Below, piece after piece: positions 18,551-25,731 of a stretch of 25,731 nucleotides of DNA. The position numbers were made by a program, and so were the translations under genes. Each line of letters starts with the position of its first letter. Positions within the stretch are counted from its first letter, which is position 1. The notes under the pieces are model-generated. The model did no database searches, was not told the origin of the DNA, and was given only the letters and a program-made list of their open reading frames with translations. This DNA is from a virus. The stretch is from positions 1 to 25,731 of IMG/VR virus record IMGVR_UViG_3300017956_000117. One strand, 5' to 3'.

Positions 18551-19099
18551 ATGTTTATACAATTTGATCCAGCGAACGGAGAGCTTATTCGTGTAACAAA
18601 TACCCAACCTGATTTTGATTTTATAGAAGTAGATAAAGAAGATATTATTGAAGTCCATACTGGAAAAATTTCTGCAAAAAAATATATTGTTGTTTTTAAT
18701 GATAAATTAGGGAAGTACCAATTACAGAAAAAAGATGTAATTAATGTTTTTAATACTACAATACACAATATTTTATATGAAATTCCTACAAATAAAAATA
18801 GAGAAGGAATTACCATTATTCAAGATATATCAAATAGTTGCTGGAAATTTTTAATAAATAAAGATTTAGAAATTGACTTAAAATCTAGAAATTCTTTTAC
18901 AAATTATTCTTTATATTTTAGTGTTACTGAATTAGGAAATCCTAATGTACTTTACAGGCAACTAGAAATTAATTTAGAACAATTAGTAAAAAATCATTAT
19001 CAGATAGTTAGTTTTTTACATGATTTTGAAAGTAGTGAATTATTAATAAGCATTTACACAAATAAAATATTTGAATATAACTATGAAAGAAAAGAATAA
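18551..19099 (+). CDS. Hypothetical phage protein of unknown function, 182 aa
   Basis: The product starts FIQFDPANGELIRVTNTQPD, followed by a short beta-rich region (KKYIVVFNDKLGKYQLQKKD) over the first 65 residues, and then a second region (about 85-182) that reads as a beta-sandwich (GITIIQDISNSCWKFLINKD, NYSLYFSVTELGN, LLISIYTNKIF). It has one Cys and no enzymatic motif. The N-terminal part resembles small domains I remember at the start of marine phage structural or fibre-associated proteins. It lies inside the glycosyltransferase/radical SAM cassette with a 2-base gap before it and a 1-base overlap after it. It could be a substrate, partner or minor virion protein; none of these is shown. 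Confidence 0.7.
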   Translation: MFIQFDPANGELIRVTNTQPDFDFIEVDKEDIIEVHTGKISAKKYIVVFNDKLGKYQLQKKDVINVFNTTIHNILYEIPTNKNREGITIIQDISNSCWKFLINKDLEIDLKSRNSFTNYSLYFSVTELGNPNVLYRQLEINLEQLVKNHYQIVSFLHDFESSELLISIYTNKIFEYNYERKE

Positions 19100-20025
19100 T
19101 GGAAAATACATTCCGTGTATTAGACTATGATATAATATATTTAAGTTATGATGAACCTAATGCAGAAAAAAATTATGCTGATTTAGTTACAAAAATTCCA
19201 TGGGCAAAAAGAGTTCACGGTGTAAAAGGTTCTGATTCTGCTCATAAAGCTTGTGCAGAGTTGAGTGAAACAGATAGGTTTGTTACTATAGATGGCGATA
19301 ATAGAATTAGAGAGCATTTTCTAGCACAAGAAATTAATTTTGAGCAACATGTTGAATTAAAAAATAAGGTTATATCGTGGTGCGGTCATAATGTAATTAA
19401 TGGATTAATGTATGGTAATGGCGGAGTAAAATGTTGGCCTAAAGAATTTGTTTTAAATATGAAAACTCATGAAAATGCTGCACCTGATAATCCACATGCC
19501 CAAGTTGATTTTTGTTGGGATGTAGAATATATACAGATGAATAGTTGTTTTAGTGACATTTATAATAATGCAACACCACAGCAAGCATGGCGGGCAGGAT
19601 TTAGAGAAGGGGTTAAGATGGCGCTTGATCAGGGAGTAAAGCCTTCTTTAGATGATTTTTATAAAAATCATTGGAAAAATCTACATCGGTTGTATATATG
19701 GTTAATGATAGGAGCAGATATTGAAAATGGTTTATGGGCAATATTAGGAGCAAGGCAAGGTTTATACAAAACTATGTGTACAGATTGGGATTATGTGAAT
19801 GTGAGAGATTTTGAATACTTAAATAATTTATGGAATAAAGAATTGTTGTGTATAAAAGATAATGATTTAGAAAAAGAAATTAAGCAAATAGGAAAATATA
19901 TTATAGGAGAATTGAAAATTCCTATCGGCGTAGATCCATTAAGTAAAGATCAGAGCGTATTTTTTAAAACAGTTTATTTAAATCCTGCACGAATATCTAA
20001 TAAAATAATAGATGTAGAAACATGA
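19099..20025 (+). CDS. Possible GT-A-like protein with DGDN motif
   Basis: The 308-residue product opens with DIIYLSYDEPNAEKNYADL (about 11-29), PWAKRVHGVKGSDSAHKACA (34-53) and DRFVTIDGDNRIREHF (59-74). Asp-Gly-Asp at 65-67 after a beta strand fits a GT-A DxD site, and the N-terminal order (strand, SYDEPNAE, KGSDSAHKACA) resembles GT2-like nucleotide-binding folds. WCGHNVINGLMYGNGGVKCW (from about 94) would then be the acceptor half. I remember similar unannotated proteins in T4-like cyanophages. The C-terminal part is helical and of no known domain. Stop and start overlap on both sides (TAATG before, ATGA after), so it is translated with its neighbours. Glycosyltransferase function is a moderate inference. 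Confidence 0.6.
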   Translation: MENTFRVLDYDIIYLSYDEPNAEKNYADLVTKIPWAKRVHGVKGSDSAHKACAELSETDRFVTIDGDNRIREHFLAQEINFEQHVELKNKVISWCGHNVINGLMYGNGGVKCWPKEFVLNMKTHENAAPDNPHAQVDFCWDVEYIQMNSCFSDIYNNATPQQAWRAGFREGVKMALDQGVKPSLDDFYKNHWKNLHRLYIWLMIGADIENGLWAILGARQGLYKTMCTDWDYVNVRDFEYLNNLWNKELLCIKDNDLEKEIKQIGKYIIGELKIPIGVDPLSKDQSVFFKTVYLNPARISNKIIDVET

Positions 20026-21395
20026 ATGAGATAGATCATATCAAGAATGTTTTAGATATTACAAATAAAGAAGTAAGTCCAACATTTTGTTTAGCTAAAT
20101 GGCATCATACAACTCTTTATCTGCAAACTGGGGAAACGCATAGCTGTTATCACCCGCCTCCGCATAAAATATTAATAGAAGAAATAAAAAATAATCCTAG
20201 TGCTTTGCATAATACAAGTGAAAAAAAAATGCAAAGAAGTTTAATGTTAAAAGGAGAAAAGCCTGTAGGATGCAATTATTGTTGGAATATAGAAAATTTA
20301 GGGTCCGAGTATGTAAGTGATAGGCACATAAAGACAGCAAGTATTTATACACCAGAAAGATTAGCTGAAATAAAAAATAATTCTTTTGATTTTAACATCA
20401 ATCCAGAATATATAGAAATTTCTTTCTCGAATGAATGCAATTTTAAGTGTGGTTATTGTCATCCTAAAGCAAGTAGTAGATTTTGGAACGAAATTGAAGA
20501 ATTTGGACCATACAAAGACAGTACAGAGCATAGGCAAGATATAGATTGGTTTACAGTTTATAAAACCGAAGATGAAAATCCCTTTGTAGAGGCATGGTGG
20601 AAATGGTGGCCTACTGTATCAAAAACACTTAACATTTTAAGAATAACAGGTGGAGAACCTTTATTGCACAAAAGTACTTGGAAATTGTTAGACCTTTTAG
20701 ATAAAAATCCTAAACCCTATCTTCAAATTGAATTAAATACAAATCTTGGAGTTAAAAAAAGTTTAATTGAAAAATTAGTAAAAAAAATAACAAAATTACA
20801 TCAAGAGAATAAAATTAAAAGTTTTAAATTGTATTCATCTATAGATACATGGACGAGTAGAGCCGAATATGTTAGAACAGGACTAGATCTAAAATTATGG
20901 GAAGAGAATTTAGATTATTTTTTAATGAATTCTAACTATCCAATAACTTTTATGATTACTTTTAATATATTTTCAGTAACAAGTTTTGATAGCTTATTGT
21001 TAAAGATATTAGAATGGAGAAAAAAGTATAACAATGATAAAGTAGAGCAATGGCAAAGAATAAGATTTGACACTCCACATTTAAAAGAGCCTTATATTTT
21101 TGATATGAATATTTTGCCAAAAAGTGAATATCTTCCTTATATGTACAAACACATGGACTTTTTTAAAAAAAATTTAGATGATAATAATAAATTAAAATTT
21201 TCTACTATTGAGTTGAAAAAATTTGATAGGATTTTGAATTATATGAAAGGAACAGAATTTTCTGAGTTGAAACTTTTAGAAATAAGGAGAAATTTTACAA
21301 ATTGGTTTGATGAATATGATAGAAGAAGAAAGTTAAACAGATACGATTATTTTCCTGAAATGAAAGGTTTCTTTGAGTTGTGTAAAAAAATATAA
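20022..21395 (+). CDS. Radical SAM protein with N-terminal twitch-like domain (first of three)
   Basis: The 457-residue product has the radical SAM cluster motif CxxxCxxC at Cys139, 143 and 146 (NECNFKCGYCHPK) and the SAM-binding GGEP at 210-213. Before it is a twitch-like element: Cys23 and Cys42 (x18 between them, with Trp27 and Gly37), then Cys84-x2-Cys87, four likely ligands of an auxiliary iron-sulfur cluster. This order, auxiliary domain before the radical SAM barrel, is the N-terminal-twitch architecture. A Trp-rich insertion (W192, W193, W195, W196) lies between CxxxCxxC and GGEP. The helical tail after about residue 380 is long. Radical SAM enzymes use SAM to make a 5'-deoxyadenosyl radical; twitch members often act on peptides or sugars. 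The substrate is unknown. The start overlaps the 19099 gene by 4 bases (ATGA). Confidence 0.85.
   Translation: MNEIDHIKNVLDITNKEVSPTFCLAKWHHTTLYLQTGETHSCYHPPPHKILIEEIKNNPSALHNTSEKKMQRSLMLKGEKPVGCNYCWNIENLGSEYVSDRHIKTASIYTPERLAEIKNNSFDFNINPEYIEISFSNECNFKCGYCHPKASSRFWNEIEEFGPYKDSTEHRQDIDWFTVYKTEDENPFVEAWWKWWPTVSKTLNILRITGGEPLLHKSTWKLLDLLDKNPKPYLQIELNTNLGVKKSLIEKLVKKITKLHQENKIKSFKLYSSIDTWTSRAEYVRTGLDLKLWEENLDYFLMNSNYPITFMITFNIFSVTSFDSLLLKILEWRKKYNNDKVEQWQRIRFDTPHLKEPYIFDMNILPKSEYLPYMYKHMDFFKKNLDDNNKLKFSTIELKKFDRILNYMKGTEFSELKLLEIRRNFTNWFDEYDRRRKLNRYDYFPEMKGFFELCKKI
21363..21367 (+). promoter_or_regulatory. Ribosome binding site AAAGG supporting a TTG start at 21373
   Basis: AAAGG lies 5 bases before a TTG at 21373, inside the end of the upstream gene. 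No in-frame ATG lies near the start of the 21373 gene; the nearby ATG at 21395 is in another frame. The motif therefore decides the start, though a second TTG ten codons downstream (21403) cannot be excluded. Confidence 0.45.
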
Positions 21396-22548
21396 TGACT
21401 ATTTGATATTTATTGATAACACACAAAATTTATATGATGCTATACAGATTGATAATATATATATAGAAAGATTATTTGGTGTATTTAATGGGTTTGATAT
21501 CACAAAAGTTAGAAATATTTCTTATTTAAATTTTGCTCCTGAAAATGTTCTGAAGCTAGTATTATGCCATATGCATTTGCCACTAAATTATGAAATAAAT
21601 CTTGCTGATGAAACATTAATTAAAATTAATAATTCTCCTAATACTTTTTTATGGATTGTTAGTTTTTTTGAATTCTTTTTTGCCCAAGACAAACTTTTAA
21701 ATTCTATTAATTCTAGGATAATACAAGAAAAAAAAGTTATACTAACTACAAGTAATAGTAACTATAAGAATAAAATAATTAATAAAGTAAAGTTTACGTC
21801 TGTAAATACATTCTGGTGGGGATTTCATCGACATGTAATTAATCATTACCCACAGACTGCTCTTATCAAACCTTTGGAAAAGTATGATAATTTGAAGAGA
21901 GCTAAGAAAAAATTTTTATGTTTAAATCAAAATTTAAAAACTCACAGAATTTGGACAGTTTATCATATTTTAAAAGAAAATGCAGAAAAGCAAGGTTACC
22001 TCAGTTGCAGATTTGATTTAATGATTAAATTACAAAAAGATTCTGTTTTAGCAGGTTGGTATAGCAATATTAATAGGTTACCAGACAAAGATATCGCTGA
22101 AAAGATGTCTAATGGAATTATTTTAGATAGGATTAAAGGTAAATCCGTATATAGACCAGAAGATTCTATAATGTCATATTATATGAAGTCTTTATTCAGT
22201 ATTATAACAGAATCTGATGTAGTAGAAGATTTTGTTACAGAAAAAGTATATAAAGCAATTTGTTGCTCACATCCTTTTATTATAATAGGAAGTAAAAAGT
22301 ATATTACAACATTACACTCACTTGGTTTTCAAACGTACGAAGAAATATTCGGAACATCTTATATTGATAATGAACATGATTTTCAAAGATTTGTTAAAAA
22401 AATAAAAATAATGCCGCTAGATGTAATTAAGGAAAAAATTGTTGCAGTAAAAAACAAAGTAGAATATAATTATAATCATTTTCTGCAAACACCTTTACCG
22501 TTTAATCAAATAATTGAAGATATTTATAAAGTATTAGAAAATGAATAA
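21373..22548 (+). CDS. Putative glycosyltransferase with GT10/fucosyltransferase-like C-terminus
   Basis: The 391-residue product has an unmotifed N-terminal half. Its C-terminal half contains SLFSIITESDVVEDFVTEKV, then YKAICCSHPFIIIGSKKYI, at about residues 275-312, followed by LHSLGFQTYEEIFG. 'FVTEKVYKA...HPFIIIGS..Y...L..LGFQT' is the nucleotide-sugar-binding pattern of GT10 (alpha-1,3-fucosyltransferase) and similar GT-B proteins. LKTHRIWTVYHILKE (about 189-203) would be in the N-terminal lobe. A GT-B transferase is therefore likely, with sugar and acceptor unknown. It uses a TTG start that overlaps the upstream radical SAM gene by 23 bases, so its translation is coupled to it. The first 180 residues are divergent, so their fold assignment is weak. 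Confidence 0.6.
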   Translation: MSCVKKYNDYLIFIDNTQNLYDAIQIDNIYIERLFGVFNGFDITKVRNISYLNFAPENVLKLVLCHMHLPLNYEINLADETLIKINNSPNTFLWIVSFFEFFFAQDKLLNSINSRIIQEKKVILTTSNSNYKNKIINKVKFTSVNTFWWGFHRHVINHYPQTALIKPLEKYDNLKRAKKKFLCLNQNLKTHRIWTVYHILKENAEKQGYLSCRFDLMIKLQKDSVLAGWYSNINRLPDKDIAEKMSNGIILDRIKGKSVYRPEDSIMSYYMKSLFSIITESDVVEDFVTEKVYKAICCSHPFIIIGSKKYITTLHSLGFQTYEEIFGTSYIDNEHDFQRFVKKIKIMPLDVIKEKIVAVKNKVEYNYNHFLQTPLPFNQIIEDIYKVLENE

Positions 22549-23752
22549 AACCTTTTGTATATATCCTTGGATAAATTTCCATACAACAACTGAAGGAAGA
22601 TGTAAGCTATGTTGTCATGTTTACACAGAAGATTATATTAAAGTAGGTGATAATGATGCTATTGTAGGGCATCATGATATAGATCAAATATGGTTCGGTG
22701 ATTATATGGAAAATGTTCGTAATAAAATGCTAAATGGAGAGCCAGTTAAAGAATGTAGCAGATGTTATGAACACGAATTAAAAGGTATAGAAAGCAGTAG
22801 AGAATGGGCTAATAAAAATTATTTTACTAAACAATATCTAAGTTTAGAATATCCTAAACATTTAGAGTTAAGATTAGGAAATAAATGTAATTTAAAATGT
22901 AATAGTTGTTGGAGTGTTAGTAGTAGTAATTTATATAAAGAGCGTAAAAAAATTATGTCTATAGATAAGGACATTCCAGAATGGATCAATAATCAATGGC
23001 ATCATGAAATTAACATTGTGGAAAGTTTTGATTTTAAATGGTTTGAAACTAAAGAATTTTCGACTTTTATTGATAAAGTTAGTCCTACACTAGAAAAATT
23101 ATATTTAACAGGAGGAGAACCAACTTTAATAAAAGCAAATGTAAATGTGTTAAATTCTTTAATAAAATATAATAATAATAGTTGTTATGTAGCATGGACT
23201 ACTAATTTAACATCTTGGCCACAAGAATTTTATGAATCTTTAGATTTTTTTGATAGCAGTGAAGTCCAAATGAGTATTGATGGATATAAATCTTCAAACA
23301 CATACATCAGATATCCTACCGAATGGGATATTGTAGAAAAAAATTTTAAAAATGCGTTGGATTTACCTAGTAAAGTTTCGTTGAAAGTATATTTTGTTGT
23401 ACAAGCTTGGAATCTGTTAGATATTAGAAAGCTTGTAACATGGTTAGAAACATTTGAAAGGAAAATTGATTTTGTACCTATATTTTTAGAGTATCCGGAT
23501 CAGTTACATTCAACAGTTTGGCCTAAAGAAGTGATTGAATTTATAATTAATGATTTACAAAAGATTTATACAAAAAGGCACAGTAATTCAATAGAGAGAA
23601 TTATAAATTATTTACATGATTCTATTTATGATAAAAAGAAAATAACAAAAATGAAAGAATTCATTGCCATTAACGATAAATATAGGAAAATTAAATTTAA
23701 AGATATATTTCCTTATTTCCATCAAATAATAGAAAAAGAGTGCAAGATTTAA
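22541..23752 (+). CDS. Radical SAM protein with N-terminal twitch-like domain (second)
   Basis: The 403-residue product has an N-terminal twitch-like element with Cys6 and Cys25 (x18; also Cys21 and Cys24), Trp10 and Gly19, then Cys72-x2-Cys75 (KECSRCYEHE). The radical SAM motif is at Cys116, 120 and 123 (NKCNLKCNSCW) and GGEP at 191-194 (LYLTGGEPTLIKAN). A 60-odd residue stretch separates the two, longer than in a minimal radical SAM barrel, and includes FKWFETKEFSTF. YVAWTTNLTSW and VQMSIDGY follow as later barrel strands. It is paralogous to the 20022 and 24732 products but is diverged, so a separate substrate or position is likely. The start overlaps the 21373 stop by 8 bases. Confidence 0.85.
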   Translation: MNKTFCIYPWINFHTTTEGRCKLCCHVYTEDYIKVGDNDAIVGHHDIDQIWFGDYMENVRNKMLNGEPVKECSRCYEHELKGIESSREWANKNYFTKQYLSLEYPKHLELRLGNKCNLKCNSCWSVSSSNLYKERKKIMSIDKDIPEWINNQWHHEINIVESFDFKWFETKEFSTFIDKVSPTLEKLYLTGGEPTLIKANVNVLNSLIKYNNNSCYVAWTTNLTSWPQEFYESLDFFDSSEVQMSIDGYKSSNTYIRYPTEWDIVEKNFKNALDLPSKVSLKVYFVVQAWNLLDIRKLVTWLETFERKIDFVPIFLEYPDQLHSTVWPKEVIEFIINDLQKIYTKRHSNSIERIINYLHDSIYDKKKITKMKEFIAINDKYRKIKFKDIFPYFHQIIEKECKI

Positions 23753-24717
23753 AAGCAATTATACCAGCAAAAGAAAAATGGTGTAGTATAGTTTGGCAAG
23801 TAAATGATTGGTGCAATTACAGGTGCTCATACTGCAATGATTGGAACTGGGCTGGTAGGAACAAGAATGATAAAAACATTAATTTAATTGTAAACACTCT
23901 TGAAAATATAATAAATTTTTATAAAAAAAATGGATATAGATATTTTAAATTGTATCTTAGTGGTGGTGAACCGACTTTTTGGGACGGACTGATTCCTGTT
24001 GTAGAAAAATTTAGGGAGTTAGCAACTTGGCCAGGCAGTTGTGTTGGAATCAATACAAATTTTAGTAGATCAACAACTTGGTGGGAAGAAAATCATCATT
24101 TATTTGAAGATGTTGTTGCCAGTTATCATGCAGAATGGACTAAAGAAGAAAAATATCTTAATTCTTTTAAATTTTTACAAACTAAGAAAAACTATTTATG
24201 CAGTCGTATAATGATGCATCATCAGCTATTTCAACAATGTATTAACTTTGGTGAACGTATAAAAAAAGAGTGTCAAAATTATATAATAGAATATGCTCCT
24301 GTTTATGACGAATTAAGACCAACAACTGACCCTTACAATTATAATGAGAAATGGCAAATGGATTTTTTTAAAAATAATAGTACAGTTTATAAACAAACTG
24401 TGCCAATTAAAAAAAATCCTAATTATGCATGGGCGAAAATAGAATTTATTGACGGTACAACATCTCCTATCAACACAAATGCTTTAATAACTGAAAGGAA
24501 AAATTTTTTCAAAGGATGGACTTGTAATATCCATGAAAGTTTGCATATTCATCCAAATGGAAAAATTCAAGCTGCAAGTTGCGGAGTTGGTCCAGTTCTT
24601 GGCAATATTGTTCTTGGAGAATTTAATAGTCATTTAGTAGAAGGTGTAATTTGTCCAAAAAACCATTGTCATTGTGCAGCTGATTTTAACATTACAAAAT
24701 TTAAACAAAGAACATAG
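23740..24717 (+). CDS. Radical SAM protein with C-terminal twitch/SPASM-like domain
   Basis: The 325-residue product starts at GTG (23740), 13 bases inside the upstream gene; the next in-frame Met is far downstream, after the radical SAM motif. CxxxCxxC is at Cys25, 29 and 32 (DWCNYRCSYCNDW) and GGEP at 75-78 (LYLSGGEPTFWDG). The auxiliary Cys set is at the C-terminus instead: Cys262-x18-Cys281 around HIHPNGKIQAAS, then Cys305, 310 and 312 (ICPKNHCHC). The Cys-x18-Cys spacing is the same as in its three neighbours, so the auxiliary module has the opposite placement here. Radical SAM proteins with C-terminal twitch or SPASM domains commonly modify peptides. The substrate is not visible. No good Shine-Dalgarno precedes the GTG, so coupled translation is likely. 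Confidence 0.8.
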   Translation: MQDLKAIIPAKEKWCSIVWQVNDWCNYRCSYCNDWNWAGRNKNDKNINLIVNTLENIINFYKKNGYRYFKLYLSGGEPTFWDGLIPVVEKFRELATWPGSCVGINTNFSRSTTWWEENHHLFEDVVASYHAEWTKEEKYLNSFKFLQTKKNYLCSRIMMHHQLFQQCINFGERIKKECQNYIIEYAPVYDELRPTTDPYNYNEKWQMDFFKNNSTVYKQTVPIKKNPNYAWAKIEFIDGTTSPINTNALITERKNFFKGWTCNIHESLHIHPNGKIQAASCGVGPVLGNIVLGEFNSHLVEGVICPKNHCHCAADFNITKFKQRT

Positions 24718-24731
24718 ATATAATTTAAAAA

Positions 24732-25731
24732 ATGGTAGTAGATAAAAATAAATTGCTAAAAGAATCTAAAACATTTTGTATGTTTCCGTGGATGCATATT
24801 TACTCTAATCCTGACGGAACTACATGGCCCTGCTGTAATACTGAGCCTGAAGTTATAAATGAATCGTTGGAGAACAAGACTTTAGAAGAAATTTTTGTTA
24901 GCGAAAAATGGAATCAGTTGCGATTAGACATGCTTGAAGGAAAAGAAAATCCAGCATGTAGAAAATGCTATGCAGTTGAAAAAGCAGGCGGTGCAAGTTA
25001 TAGAAGTTATGCAAATAAAGATTTTGGTAATAATATTGATTTGGTAGACAATACTTTACAAGATGGTAGTTTAGAATCGGTACAATTTAAATATATAGAT
25101 ATTAGGTTTAGTAATCAATGTAATCAGGCATGTGCAACATGTGGGCCTGAATTTAGTACTTATTGGCAAAAACTATTAATAGATAATGACAGATTTTTTG
25201 ATAAATTTAAAAAATTTTATAGGTTATCAAATCATTCAAAAGAGAACATTTTTGAACAGTTAAAACCTCATTTTCCTACTGCTCAAGAAATTTATTTTGC
25301 AGGCGGCGAACCTCTAATTATGGATGAGCACTATCAAATATTAAATCATCTAATAGATATAAAAGCTAATGATACTGTAAAGTTAAGATACAATAGTAAT
25401 TGTAGTAATTTTTACTATAAAAAAAGTAGTGTTATAAATTTATGGAATAAATTTAAATATGTTAAGTTAGGAGCAAGTGTAGATGCTGTTGAAGATGTTG
25501 CAGAGTTAATAAGATTTGGTACTAATTTTAAAACGTTATCTAGTAATTTAAAAGAAGCATTAACTTGTGAAAATTTAATATTACAATATGATACTGTTGT
25601 AAGTGTATTAAACATTGATCATTTACCTTATATGTATGATTATTTGTTAGAAAATGATTTAGTGAATAAACAAACATGGTTTACACTTAATTTAGCCTTC
25701 ACCCCTCTTCCTTTTAGTTTAACTAGTTTAA
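24732..25731 (+). CDS. Radical SAM protein with N-terminal twitch-like domain (third), 3' end outside the window
   Basis: An ATG at 24732 opens a frame that runs to the end of the window without a stop (333 codons). Translating it gives FCMFPWMHIYSNPDG near residues 15-29, with Cys16 and Cys35 (x18; also Cys34), Trp20 and Gly29, then Cys76-x2-Cys79 (ACRKCYAVEKAGG). The radical SAM motif is at Cys130, 134 and 137 (SNQCNQACATCGPE) and GGEP at 191-194 (IYFAGGEPLIMDEH). This is the third protein of the same architecture as the 20022 and 22541 products. It lies 14 bases after the previous stop, the only break of that size in the second half of the cassette, and has no clear Shine-Dalgarno. The remainder lies beyond the window. 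Confidence 0.85.
   Translation, partial: MVVDKNKLLKESKTFCMFPWMHIYSNPDGTTWPCCNTEPEVINESLENKTLEEIFVSEKWNQLRLDMLEGKENPACRKCYAVEKAGGASYRSYANKDFGNNIDLVDNTLQDGSLESVQFKYIDIRFSNQCNQACATCGPEFSTYWQKLLIDNDRFFDKFKKFYRLSNHSKENIFEQLKPHFPTAQEIYFAGGEPLIMDEHYQILNHLIDIKANDTVKLRYNSNCSNFYYKKSSVINLWNKFKYVKLGASVDAVEDVAELIRFGTNFKTLSSNLKEALTCENLILQYDTVVSVLNIDHLPYMYDYLLENDLVNKQTWFTLNLAFTPLPFSLTSL

Noticed and set aside
1-25731. tRNA genes, CRISPR arrays, insertion sequences, integrase or attachment sites
   Set aside because: None was found on either strand; intergenic gaps are at most about 50 bases and no direct or inverted repeat pair marks an insertion.

Overview
This window looks like part of the late (virion) region of a tailed phage genome, most likely a marine T4-like myovirus of the pelagiphage/cyanophage type. 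The DNA is very AT-rich (roughly 30% GC by eye). Every gene is on the + strand, and genes are packed with gaps of 0-50 bases or short overlaps. The coding content is giant modular virion proteins, tail-fibre paralogues and auxiliary enzyme genes. The host cannot be read from the sequence; a marine bacterium such as SAR11 or a picocyanobacterium is an inference from resemblance to phage families I remember, not from a search. No tRNA, CRISPR, insertion sequence, integrase or convincing terminator was seen, and there is no gene-free stretch longer than about 50 bases.

Region 1 (1-9123) is one open frame that enters from upstream: a virion protein of more than 3,000 residues made of many repeated beta-rich modules, including an FG-GAP/propeller-like block. 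Region 2 (9144-16440) is a virion/tail-fibre cluster. It holds a small structural-type protein (9144), three fibre paralogues with a shared N-terminal module of about 135 residues but different C-termini (9760 with a tail-collar domain; 11846; 13908 with a Peptidase_G2-like C-terminus), and one further structural-type protein (15508). Exact TATAAATA boxes, the T4 late-promoter element, lie directly upstream of 15508 and 16491.

Region 3 (16491-25731, continuing past the window) is a tightly coupled cassette of nine complete genes and one partial gene. It encodes two tandem GT8-like glycosyltransferases (16835, 17724), a probable GT-A-like protein with a DGDN motif (19099), a protein with a fucosyltransferase/GT10-like C-terminal signature (21373), two small proteins of unknown function (16491, 18551), and four radical SAM proteins (20022, 22541, 23740, 24732 partial). 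All four radical SAM proteins carry a Cys-x18-Cys twitch-like element, at the N-terminus in three of them and at the C-terminus in the fourth.

Taken together, the layout suggests that sugar transfer and radical chemistry are expressed late, from a promoter just behind the tail-fibre genes. The working hypothesis is that the cassette modifies either the virion (fibres or another late protein) or the host surface glycan/peptide. The substrate cannot be determined from sequence alone.
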